A stretch of 39,403 nucleotides of DNA, from contig JAFZNK010000066.1 in NCBI GenBank assembly GCA_017550965.1, positions 1 to 39,403 on the forward strand, given 5' to 3'. The position numbers were made by a program, and so were the translations under genes. Shown here piece by piece: positions 17,701 through 25,900 of the stretch (positions are counted from its first letter, which is position 1; every line of letters starts with the position of its first letter). The notes under the pieces are model-generated. The model was not told the DNA's origin and ran no database searches. It saw nothing but the letters and a program-made list of their open reading frames with translations. Origin of the DNA: Thermoguttaceae bacterium (lineage in GTDB: Bacteria; Planctomycetota; Planctomycetia; Pirellulales; Thermoguttaceae).

Positions 17701-17826
17701 TTTAAACGGGAACGAGTTGTTCTCTTGCGCGAACGACGTTTTTAGAACGGACAAGACGACTCCAAACGCGATGAATAATATCAACGCTGATCGTCGTCGG
17801 AATAGAGAGTTTGTTATCTGTTTCAT
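14722..17826 (-). CDS. Secreted SGNH hydrolase fused to GH36-type alpha-galactosidase
   Basis: A 1034-residue exported two-enzyme fusion. Residues 1-34 are a signal peptide (cleavage near SFAQEN). The SGNH domain spans about 45-235: Ser68 in VGSSTFTIW, Gly89 in NRGFGGSRISDW, Asn122 in GCNDIAGG, and Asp212/His215 in NDRLHLTREG. A beta-sandwich region covers about 255-495, and a (beta/alpha)8 barrel about 500-850 typical of GH36 alpha-galactosidases, beginning GYCTWYSDKNGG. Asp678 in FIKIDGMW is the likely nucleophile and Asp759 in RVGPDNGASW the likely acid/base. A beta-rich C-terminal domain ends the protein. The logical role is to remove acyl groups and terminal alpha-galactose from one glycan. 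The start has AGGAA six bases upstream. No clear promoter is visible, and both flanks have terminators, so it is a single-gene unit. Confidence 0.85.
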   Translation of the reverse strand: MKQITNSLFRRRSALILFIAFGVVLSVLKTSFAQENNSFPFKKDVQRYEQISAENPPAKDTTFFVGSSTFTIWKEIPDDFAEFNAINRGFGGSRISDWNDVAADRILTPYKPGRIVFFCGCNDIAGGKSVEKVFGDFKTFVDKMRDANPNLVIHFCALHMPPVREKNWENFRKFNADVKELADLDSNIYYVDFAAATSDENGAGRAELFQNDRLHLTREGEKVLIPLIKESINQEIADKSRNETTWLPTPVKNDLQKIDFYSDSTEIDLSGDAFFQCDYSNCSVTLERKGENVVVSLSSWQEGNPVPLAIATIPFDDVLNVALKQAMSTDDSLSIKSVQIQLKSNCYITFSDFYGKQNFVSIDYTFANNRRLTFEAPLVWKFPQFDPEKINELKAFGTAGLKPIDGHKGSYAFLSIVDPQTRAGIVGGWITSEKAGGVVLSGKTEDNVPTMTPQLDFGNYQNERVITERFVLGQFDDCRIGLENYADAIATYYSINLNQSALNGYCTWYSDKNGGACNETAIKELTKSIVDNFGDYGFQYVQIDDKWQLGNSKNGPNKNFTAHNPNGPYPSGMKATSDFLNDNKLTAGIWFMPFSGNFDDPYWADKQDLFVRSAIDYPEEGQKNTRRYSNINQRKGAPYETFWGGTALDMSNPKTIEYVRDVVKRITQDWNYKFIKIDGMWVGGAIEQLYVNDEYLPEDIGKQIFFDRTRTNIENFRTGLETVRQEAKGTFILGCNVSQNMRTLAASYGLVDAMRVGPDNGASWDGVCAGPWRGTNRYFYNARVWYNDPDPVYARTSIPIERARVSASWASITGQLYALSDWIPDYDEARVDLVRKTIPNHQCKNVRPVDLFDVDLARAWILTHEHEGVRRDVVALFNWHGGDDEPFEFTPEKIGLPLVDKNGQKIEKYVAYNFWDDEFIEPFDTFKTTLAKESCKVFAIRPVEDHPILLSTSRHITQGVVDVYLEWWDKHTQTLRVEAYVPPKCAYELRVYNPSTGKLDRWTAPPECVGHQIFLYRANKNGEGLFSVGEFDVD

Positions 17827-17886
17827 AACACGTTCCTATTCAATTAAAGAGTAAAGTGGAGACGTCGCGTCCCGCGAAGGAACGCG

Positions 17887-17963
17887 ATATAAAAAACGTC
17901 AAGGATTTTCTCATAACGCCGATTTTGAACAGATTGACGGCGTCGCATTTTAAATCCTTGACG
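17887..17963 (-). terminator. Nested-hairpin terminator after moxR-type gene
   Basis: Read on the minus strand, a 12-base arm (17963-17952) pairs perfectly with its complement at 17908-17897, and inside it ACGCCG/CGGCGT (17943-17938 with 17921-17916) forms a second stem. The outer stem ends in TTTTTT. The branched form with two nested perfect arms is unusual but should terminate the gene ending at 17991. Confidence 0.75.
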
Positions 17964-17990
17964 AATTATTAACTTTTGATTTGCAAAAGG

Positions 17991-19076
17991 CTACATTCTC
18001 GGCACGTCGATCGATCTGACGAGCGCGGCGATAATTTCGTCGACGTTTCTCCCTTCGATTTCCGCTTCAGGCGAGAGACAGACCCTGTGTCTGAGCGCGG
18101 GGGCGACAATTTTGGCGACGTCGTCGGGCGTCGCAAAACCGCGTCCCTGAAAAACGGCGAGCGTTCTGGCGCCTTGGACTAGCGCCAGGCCCGCGCGCGT
18201 GGACGCGCCGAACGCAAGTCGCGGAAATTTTCGTGTCGCGCGAACGATCTTATTGATATAGTCGAGAAGTTTAGGAGCGACGTAAACGTCGTTGACGGCC
18301 TTTCTCATCGACAGTATCTCTTCCGCCGACAAGACGGGCTGAACGGCGGCAAGTTTTTCTTTGGGATCGACATGTTTGCCATGTTCCGCGAGTATTTTTA
18401 GTTCGTCCTGTTCGCTCGGATAGTCGGCGAGCAATTTGAACATAAAACGGTCGACCTGCGCTTCCGGCAATCGGTAAGTGCCCTCCGACTCGATTGGGTT
18501 CTGAGTCGCGACGACAAAGAACGGCGCGGGCAAGACGTGCGTCTGACCGTCGACGGTGGCGGCGCCTTCCTGCATCGCTTCAAGCAAGGCGGAGTGCGTC
18601 TTTGCCGGGGCGCGGTTGATTTCGTCGGCAAGAAGAATTTGCGCGAAGATCGGACCGGGACGGAAGTTGAATTCCTGAGTTTTCATATCGAAGACGGGCG
18701 CGCCGATAACGTCGGACGGCATGAGGTCGGGGGTAAACTGAATGCGTCCGAATTTGCACCCCAGCGCGCGTCCAAGCGCGGAAGCGAAAAGGGTTTTTCC
18801 GAGCCCCGGCACGCTTTCTACAAGAACGTGCCCGCCCGAAAAAAGCGCGACTAACGCCCCCAAAACCAACTCCTTTTGTCCGACAAAGACTTTGTTAAGC
18901 TCTCGTTCAAGATTTGCGTAAACGTCCGCGAAACGGCGCTTCGTTTCTTCAGGGAGGTCGGGAGCAGGAGAATCGACGTTTTGTTCCGCGTTTTCGTCAA
19001 CGGCGGGTTCCGGCGCGAAATCATTTTGCGAATCGACGGGATTTTCGAATTGATCGGCGTCTAGTTGGTCTGTCAT
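17991..19076 (-). CDS. MoxR-type AAA+ ATPase
   Basis: A 361-residue cytoplasmic ATPase of the MoxR family, chaperone-like AAA+ proteins that help mature or activate partner proteins, often von Willebrand factor A proteins. An acidic, Gln/Asn-rich 35-residue N-terminus precedes the ATPase core. Walker A is VPGLGKT, Walker B is LLADEIN, the MoxR segment FRPGPIFAQILLADEINRAP is intact, sensor 1 is VVATQNP, and the arginine-finger region includes LPEAQVDRFMF. The C-terminal lid contains AFGASTRAGLALVQGAR, also typical of MoxR. In most genomes the next gene is a DUF58 protein; here a terminator follows instead. It lies 165 bases after the large secreted protein gene on the same strand. The ribosome binding site is weak (TGGAA). 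Confidence 0.93.
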   Translation of the reverse strand: MTDQLDADQFENPVDSQNDFAPEPAVDENAEQNVDSPAPDLPEETKRRFADVYANLERELNKVFVGQKELVLGALVALFSGGHVLVESVPGLGKTLFASALGRALGCKFGRIQFTPDLMPSDVIGAPVFDMKTQEFNFRPGPIFAQILLADEINRAPAKTHSALLEAMQEGAATVDGQTHVLPAPFFVVATQNPIESEGTYRLPEAQVDRFMFKLLADYPSEQDELKILAEHGKHVDPKEKLAAVQPVLSAEEILSMRKAVNDVYVAPKLLDYINKIVRATRKFPRLAFGASTRAGLALVQGARTLAVFQGRGFATPDDVAKIVAPALRHRVCLSPEAEIEGRNVDEIIAALVRSIDVPRM

Positions 19077-19103
19077 AACGGCGTTCCAGTGGAAATGAAT
19101 TTC

Positions 19104-19189
19104 GACAAAAACAACGCCGGACGCGCTTGCCGGCGTACGTTTAGTATACCGAGATTTTTTTCAAAAGATATACCGCCGGCGTTTTTTTT
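19104..19189. repeat. Competing inverted repeats upstream of the MoxR gene
   Basis: ACGCCGG (19114-19120) can pair with CCGGCGT at 19130-19136 or with a second CCGGCGT at 19176-19182. On the plus strand the distal arm runs into eight T. On the minus strand the proximal hairpin is followed by TGTTTTTG, just 25 bases before the MoxR start codon. It may be the terminator of the upstream secreted-protein gene, an attenuator in the MoxR leader, or both. Confidence 0.5.
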
Positions 19190-19241
19190 AAGAGCGGCGA
19201 CAGACGTTCGCCAAGAGATTTTAAGCCCGCCGCCTCGACTG

Positions 19242-22200
19242 TTATTGGACGACAAAAGCCGCGACGTCGTCAAGATAGACTTCTCCGCATCCGGAGAAAG
19301 CGAATCGAACGCGCATCGGACCGTCGTTTGTCGAAAGACGGTAAAAAGCGAAACGTTTCCAGTTGCAGGCTTTTTTAAAGCGCAACGCCAACGCCTGCCC
19401 GCCCTGATCTTCGTAAACAAGCAAACCGTCGGTCGAATTTGTGAGATCTTTGGGGATTTTGATCCAGCCCTGAATACAGACGAGTTGTCCCACCCTTGTT
19501 GGAAAACTTGTTTCCGCGAACATGACGGGACATTCCGCCTCCTTTGGCGCCTGACCTTCTCGTTGAGGAAAGACTTTTACGAGCAAACCCAACGATCCGT
19601 TTCGACAAGCTTGCGCGTCGTATCGGATTTCCCCCGAGAGATTGGCGGATCTTTCCTGATAGAATTGCCAGCCGTCGGCCTTTGAATTGGAAGGATTTTC
19701 CATATCGCCTCCCAAAATCAAGTTGGGACCGGCGGCGCGAAGCTTGCCCGTGATTAGCTTTTGATAGAGCTCTAAATACGCCGGCATGTCGTAAAAGGAC
19801 GTGGACAACGGCGTTACCGGGCGGGTTACTTCGGAGCTTGTCGCGTCTTCCCAAAACGTTCGTTCCAGATTCCTTATCTCCCGAGTCGCTCGTTCCGCGG
19901 CAAGATACGCTTGCGAGACGTCGCGCCTGCGCAGAGACGTTTCCGCGTCGTCGAGTTGTTCGTTGGCTCTGTTAACGACGGTTCCCAAAATCGGCGCCCT
20001 CGGAGCGTCTGTCGACGAACTTCCGTGCGACTCCAGATATTGGATTCCGTAGACGGTCTGCTCGTACATGTCGACTCTTTTTCGCGCCAGATCAACGGCG
20101 AGTTCCGCCATGCGCTTGCCGAAAATCTGCGCGTATTCCGTCATCTTCTGACTTAGCGAGTCGGTTTGAGTGAAAAACAGAAGCGAGTTCATCGATCCTT
20201 CTTCTAAGGAGAAGAAACTGCCTCCCGCTTTTCTTTTGGCGAGGATTTTCCGCAACGCGCCCGGCGTTAAAAGATCCGGGGAATAGCTTTCGGGGACGGG
20301 AACGGTCGCTTCCCAATTGTACGCCGCGTCTTGCCCCATTACGTATTGATTGTTCTCGGCGGTCGAAATTGGCGCGACGAGAAGCGCGCGATTGGCTTTG
20401 AAAACCAACGCGCTAAGATTGGAATCGGACGTCTCAAGAGGCGTTCTTTCCGGGACGCCCAGAGCGAACCAGGTCAACAGAAATTGCAATTCGAGATTGA
20501 TCGCTTCGAGCGCTTTGGCTCGATATTCCGTTTTATGGTCTTTTGCGTCGAGCGGAGAAGAGGACCCAAACAACAAGCCGCGACATCCCGCGCGCATCGA
20601 GAGCCTGACGCATTGACGCATCTGTTCGTAAGTTACGAGTCCCGGCGTGTCGTCGAGCGCCCCGAAATATTGACGTTGTTGAAAGGCGCTTTGATCGGGT
20701 TGCGTTTGAATTTTATTCCAAAAAGCCACGGAATTAACTTCGGTCAGAAGTTGGACGTCGTCGAGCCATTGGCCATAGTCGTTTAAGTCCAGCGACGTCA
20801 GAATCGGATTTCGATCGAGGAGAACGACGTTCAGTTTTTCCGAACCTTGAGAATACTCTCTCAGGCCGTTAAAGACAGACGCGACGAACGGTCGTTTGTA
20901 CTGATCGTCCAATCTGCGAACTCTTCCAATTCTTTCCCGAGTCGTAACGACTTGTTCATAGTGGAGATTGGCGCCGACGTTCCACATGAGAACGGGATCG
21001 TAGGCGGAGCCGTATCGATCGGCGGAGGAGGATTGCCCGGACGCGTTTCTGGAGCCGGCAAGTCGCCGTTCTTCTTCGGTTTGAGGCGTCGTCGCCGCTT
21101 CGACTTCCGCTTCCGAAACAATCGCGTTTTGCTCGGGCGGAAAAGCGACGAGCCAAACGCCTGTTTCGCTAGCTTCTTTAAGAAGAGCGGGCGTCGGCGT
21201 TTCATTGAGCCAGACGGCGTTGAATCCCAGTTTTTTCAAAAACTCGAACGATTCGCCGTTGTATTCGATCGCGCGAATTGAAAGAACGCGCTTATTGGGA
21301 GTCGTCAGAATTCCGTCTTCGATTCTCACGTTTGGCGTGAGTTTTTCGCCTTTGCGAAAGAACCCGCTTTCGGCGGCTAAGTCGGAACTTTGGAGCGTTC
21401 CGCTGCCGGACGTCAGCGTTTGCGTCGGTTGCAACTCAAGATAGTCCGCGCCTTGTCGTTCCTGGGCGTCGGGCGCGTTGGACGCGAAGGCCGCTTGAGA
21501 CACTTGTCCAATAGAAGAACTGTCTCCGCCGACGAATCCCGTTTGTCCGACAAGTTTTTTCGAGCCGACGTCTGTTGAAATGGGATTTTGCCCGGCGTTG
21601 TTTTGAACGATTGTCGGCGCGGCAAACGGCGCAAGGACGTCGTCGCTTGTCGGAAGGAAGAACGCGGATTCCGCAAAAGTCGCCTCTTGCCGCGTCGAAT
21701 CAAGCGCCGTGCCAAATCCTTGCGTTGCGCGTTTGTTCTCCGCGTTGGCGAACGTCGAGTTTTTGGAGACAAGCGAGGCGAGAGCGTCCGCGCTGAAATT
21801 CAGTTTTTGTTTTTTGTTTCTCGCTACTTTTTCCTGGTCGATTTCAAAGGGTTCGCGTCCGTAGACGTCCGCTTCTTCAGGATCGTCTTGCCAAAAAATA
21901 GGCGTTTGCGAAAGTTCAAGACGACTGCTGAGCAAATTGATAGGATCAAACCGCGCTCGTTGTTCCGAACGACTCAACAAATCGAAATCGGGGCGAATGT
22001 GCTCTTTGATTTCAAGATCGTCGATCCAAAGCGAGTACTTGCCGCGTCGCGCTTCTGAAATTAATAAGATTTGCCGAATGTAGGCGCAACTTCGATCGAC
22101 GGGTATTTTATGTTCCCCGCGGATCGCTTGCGTCGTTTTTTCAAGAGCTTTGTCCAGACCTTGCGGAAAAGTCAGTCGACGCCATTCGCCGGGATTTTGA

Positions 22201-22694
22201 TAGGTCGAGCCGACCAGCAGAGCCGTGAGAGGCGTGTTTGTGTCGGGACGAAGCGTGTTTGGAAACACGACCAGCGCCGCTAAGGCGACGCCCGGACGAT
22301 CGCTCCGAATCCAGAGAGAAGGCGCGGTTTCGTCGTAAACGCTCGGATAGTCGACATAATGTCCAAAAACGACGACGCCGGGTTCCTCGACTTCGTATTT
22401 GATATATTCCGAGCGTTCGGCTCCATGAGCCTCTTTGTCGACTCGTTTATGAGTCGACACCTTAACGGAACCGTCCTGGTAGACGTAGCGCCAACTGACG
22501 CCCGCCGATTCGAAGGTCTCCGACCACGCCGATTCCCGCGTTTGTCCGTCCAGACCGGCGGAGTCGAGCAAGTATCCCGAAAATCCGGACGGTTTGTCTT
22601 GACCCAACGCGACGGTCGTCGTTGAGAACGCAATGATCGCGACGAACGTTATCAGGGAAACGATCGTGTTTGTTCTTCCAATTCGCAACGTCAT
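19242..22694 (-). CDS. Large secreted protein with degenerate glycosidase-like barrel and flanking jelly-roll domains
   Basis: A 1150-residue exported protein that I cannot assign to a named family. Residues 1-32 are a signal peptide (ending VALGQDK). About 35-240 looks like a galactose-binding-type beta-sandwich. A low-complexity Ser/Gln/Ala-rich linker runs from about 310 to 455. The central part begins NGESFEFLKKLGFNAVWLNE and continues with ETGVWLVAFPP and DPVLMWNVGANL, the style of a glycoside hydrolase (beta/alpha)8 barrel. The usual Glu after WN-x-G is absent, so it may bind rather than cut. A helical segment (about 900-985) precedes a C-terminal jelly roll starting NLILGGDMENPSNSKADGW. 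ATG 22694 begins the signal peptide; an upstream TTG would lie before the predicted transcription start. It is immediately downstream of the secretin gene. Confidence 0.75.
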   Translation of the reverse strand: MTLRIGRTNTIVSLITFVAIIAFSTTTVALGQDKPSGFSGYLLDSAGLDGQTRESAWSETFESAGVSWRYVYQDGSVKVSTHKRVDKEAHGAERSEYIKYEVEEPGVVVFGHYVDYPSVYDETAPSLWIRSDRPGVALAALVVFPNTLRPDTNTPLTALLVGSTYQNPGEWRRLTFPQGLDKALEKTTQAIRGEHKIPVDRSCAYIRQILLISEARRGKYSLWIDDLEIKEHIRPDFDLLSRSEQRARFDPINLLSSRLELSQTPIFWQDDPEEADVYGREPFEIDQEKVARNKKQKLNFSADALASLVSKNSTFANAENKRATQGFGTALDSTRQEATFAESAFFLPTSDDVLAPFAAPTIVQNNAGQNPISTDVGSKKLVGQTGFVGGDSSSIGQVSQAAFASNAPDAQERQGADYLELQPTQTLTSGSGTLQSSDLAAESGFFRKGEKLTPNVRIEDGILTTPNKRVLSIRAIEYNGESFEFLKKLGFNAVWLNETPTPALLKEASETGVWLVAFPPEQNAIVSEAEVEAATTPQTEEERRLAGSRNASGQSSSADRYGSAYDPVLMWNVGANLHYEQVVTTRERIGRVRRLDDQYKRPFVASVFNGLREYSQGSEKLNVVLLDRNPILTSLDLNDYGQWLDDVQLLTEVNSVAFWNKIQTQPDQSAFQQRQYFGALDDTPGLVTYEQMRQCVRLSMRAGCRGLLFGSSSPLDAKDHKTEYRAKALEAINLELQFLLTWFALGVPERTPLETSDSNLSALVFKANRALLVAPISTAENNQYVMGQDAAYNWEATVPVPESYSPDLLTPGALRKILAKRKAGGSFFSLEEGSMNSLLFFTQTDSLSQKMTEYAQIFGKRMAELAVDLARKRVDMYEQTVYGIQYLESHGSSSTDAPRAPILGTVVNRANEQLDDAETSLRRRDVSQAYLAAERATREIRNLERTFWEDATSSEVTRPVTPLSTSFYDMPAYLELYQKLITGKLRAAGPNLILGGDMENPSNSKADGWQFYQERSANLSGEIRYDAQACRNGSLGLLVKVFPQREGQAPKEAECPVMFAETSFPTRVGQLVCIQGWIKIPKDLTNSTDGLLVYEDQGGQALALRFKKACNWKRFAFYRLSTNDGPMRVRFAFSGCGEVYLDDVAAFVVQ

Positions 22695-22741
22695 TTTTAC
22701 GCCAGGGCCAATATACGATTTTCGCAGAGAACCGACGTCAG

Positions 22742-22770
22742 AGAATACCTTTTTTAGCAAGTAAAAACAA
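22742..22770 (-). promoter_or_regulatory. Putative promoter for the large secreted protein gene
   Basis: On the minus strand TTGTTT (22770-22765) and TATTCT (22747-22742) are spaced by 17 bases. The predicted transcription start near 22735 gives a leader of about 40 bases to the ATG at 22694. Confidence 0.4.
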
Positions 22771-22824
22771 GGTCTATTTTAGATTTCGGAGGTTCAAAAG
22801 GTCGGGGCTTTTTCGGCGCGATGG

Positions 22825-22908
22825 AAAGAAAAAAGAAGGCGAAAGGATTTTCTCCTTTCGCCCTCTCAGTTTGTCGTTTCGATCGGCCTCGCCCTTTCGA
22901 GCGAGGCC
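22825..22908 (-). terminator. Tandem hairpins and intrinsic terminator after the secretin gene
   Basis: On the minus strand the first hairpin (GGCCTCGC with GCGAGGCC, 22908-22901 with 22892-22885) is followed by a second (GGCGAAAGGA with TCCTTTCGCC, 22862-22853 with 22847-22838) ending in a CTTCTTTTTT tract. The second is a good intrinsic terminator. The first lies 27 bases after the stop and may protect the mRNA 3' end. Confidence 0.88.
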
Positions 22909-22934
22909 ATACTCAGAGTATTGTTTTGAAGAGA

Positions 22935-25900
22935 TCACTTAGCGGCGTTGACGCCGGTAGCGTATTCCTCTTCCTCTTCCTGGATGATGATGCGCGGGGT
23001 AACCGTCATCAACATGCTCGTGGTTTCACGTCCGATCGCGCTGTTGGAGAAGAGTCTCTTGATATAAGGGATCTTGCTCAGGATCGGGACGCCGCCTTCG
23101 TTACGACCTTCGGAGAGGCGCTTGATACCGCCGAGGAGGGCGGTGCCGCCGTCCGGAACGTTGACCGTCGTGTAGACGGAGAAGCTGGAGGTAACGGGCT
23201 CTTGGATGGTGGTGCCTTGGCTGACGACCTCGGCGTTGTTGTTCGTCGTGCGTTCGTCGGTGATGCTTTCGAGCAGGCTGCTGCCTTTGCTGGCGCTGGT
23301 GCTGTTCGTCGCGACCGAGTCGGTGCCTTCGAACTTGAAGGTACGATCGTTGTCGGTGATCTTGCAGAAGAACGGGACGACGGTCATGCGGACGTACTTG
23401 CGGTCAGGCGAGGCGGTCGCTTGAACGGTCATGAACTGACCTTCGTTGATGACCGTCATAACCGGTTGCTGCGCGACGGCGAAGTCGCCGACGACCGGGA
23501 TAACCGTGCTGACGTACGGGACGCTCGTGTAGTCCATGATGCTGGCGGTTTGACCGTTGAACATGGTCACTTTCGGCGCTTGCAGGACGTTGGTGCGCGT
23601 GTCGGATTCCGCGGCGCTGACGAAGAAGTAGGATTCGATGTCAGACAGGATCGCGAAGCCGAGCTGAGCTCCAACGGACGGGTCGTAGTTGCCGAATTGC
23701 GGAACCGCGAGGCCGTAGCTGTTCTGCGAGAAGTTGATGTTCAAGTTGTCGGTGAACGGCTTGCCGGTCGCGTCGCCGGAGTAGATGCCGTAAACGCCCT
23801 TCTTGGTAGGAGTGAGCGTGTCGGAATCGTCGTCGACGTCGGAAGCGTCGCCGTTAGCCGCTCTGAACGACAGGTTCATGTTGACGCCGATCTTTTCGAA
23901 GTATTCGTCGCTGATCGTGATGAATCGAACTTCGACGGCGACCTGGAGGTCGTTCAGCGCGCGGAGCTTTTCGAGGAGCTCGCTGATCTCTTCATGGTTC
24001 TCTTCCGTCTGACGAATCGCCAGCGTGTTGTTGAGGGAGAAGAACTGCGGATCGCCGACGGCGTCCCAGGTTTCCTCGTCGCCAACGACGGTGGTGATGA
24101 GGTCGATGAGTTCGGACGGATCGTTCATGCCGCCGCCTTGACCGGTCGTGATCGGGGCGTTTCCGCTCGATTGAATCTGCGCGGTGATGTTAGGCGAAAG
24201 CAGCGTCGAATTCGAACCGAAGACGTTGTTGTTCAGACCGGAGATCGTGCTGGCGGAACCGTTGACGCCTCGCATCGCCGCCTGCTGATAAGCGCGGTTG
24301 TAGCCGGCTTCCATGGAGAGCGGAGAAACGGTGGCTCCGAAGTTCGGAACGCCAATGACGAGGTCGGCGACAGGATAGTACTTGACGACGGTCTTGCCGG
24401 AACGTTTGTTCGCCGAGGTGATCGTCAACACTTCGTCTTCGACGATGTAGGACAGACCGAACGGCGCCAGGACGTGCTTGAGGTAGTTCTTCAGCGTGAT
24501 GTTCGTGAAGTTGGTCGGAACCGACATATCGCTGGTTACGCCAATTTCGGACAAAGCCGCTTCGTCGATCATGACGTTGATTTCGGCGTTCGTGCGAATG
24601 AATTCGACAACGACGTCAAGCGGGGTCTGTTGATCGAACGGAAGGGAGATTTGCATATCGAGCTTGCGCAGGATTTCAAGATCGGCTTCCGAGCGCGTTT
24701 CGCTGGGGTTGAGGGAGGCGCGTTTGTTTGCGCGAGCCCTGAGCGCCTCGTCAAACACGAGCGGGTTGTCGTCGTCGACGACGGAGAACGCAGATTTTTC
24801 AACGTCGTTGAAAGCCGCCAGGTTGCGTTCGTTCTTCGTTTCCCGCAACTGGTTGTTGAACGCGACTTGACCGCCGATGACCGCTTTCTCGTACATCTGA
24901 ATGGCGACGACGTCGTCATGCGAGTAATCGCGGCATTTCTTCGCCAGGATCTTCGCTTCTTCGTAGCGGCCTTCTTCCATCAGGTCGTTGAATTTCTCCG
25001 TGTCCTCGGCAAGGCGATTCTGCATGTCGAGTTCGTCTTGTCGCTTCTGACGGATATATTCCTCGACGTCGCGATTTTGAGCGGCGACCGCAATGCGCGA
25101 GCCGTTGGCGGCGATGAATTTTTCCGTGTCGGCGATAGCCATGTCGACCGAGTAGTTGAAGTGCCCTTTCACCGACGCGTCAAGCGCCGATTCGTCGATT
25201 TCCTTACGGAGCTGTTTCAGATCGGCAAGCGCTTCTTTCGGAGCGGTCTCGCGAACCTGGTTTTGTTTGGCGATGAAGGCTGCGACGTCGTTTTGGAGCG
25301 CTTCCGGAGTTTGCGTCAGGTCGACGCCCGTCTTGGAAACGACAACCTCGGGCATGTCGGCGACCGGATTGTTGAGCTGAGCGATCGCGTCGTTGATGTG
25401 GCGAATCGTCGCCTGATCAAGTTCCGCGGAGTAACGCAGCGCGTCGCGATAGTTGGAGAGCGCGACGGACTTGTCGCCATTGGCGGCCGCGTCGTCGGCT
25501 TCCTGAACGTAGAGGTAACCGGCGCTTTCGCCTTGAGAAACGCCGGGAACCGTCGCTTGAACGAGACGGACGTTTTGCGAACGAGCTGTCGCGAGGTCGC
25601 GCAGGAATTGCTCGGGCGAGTCGCCGCCGGCAAACGCGTTCTCAGGAACGCCCTGACGTTGAATTTCGCGAACCATCGCTTCGGCGCGATCCGCCTGGCC
25701 GTTGGCCGCGAGAGCGCGAGCTTCTTTAAGTTGCGCCTGAATAGCCGCGACCTGGCGCTTGGACGCTTCCGACATGCCGGTCAACGGCGCGGAATTGAGC
25801 GAAGCGGTTTGAGAAGCGAGACGATCGTCGGCGATGCGAGCCTGAACGGACGCGACGTCCATTTTGCGCCCGACCGTCGCGACGTCAAGCGTAACGTTGA

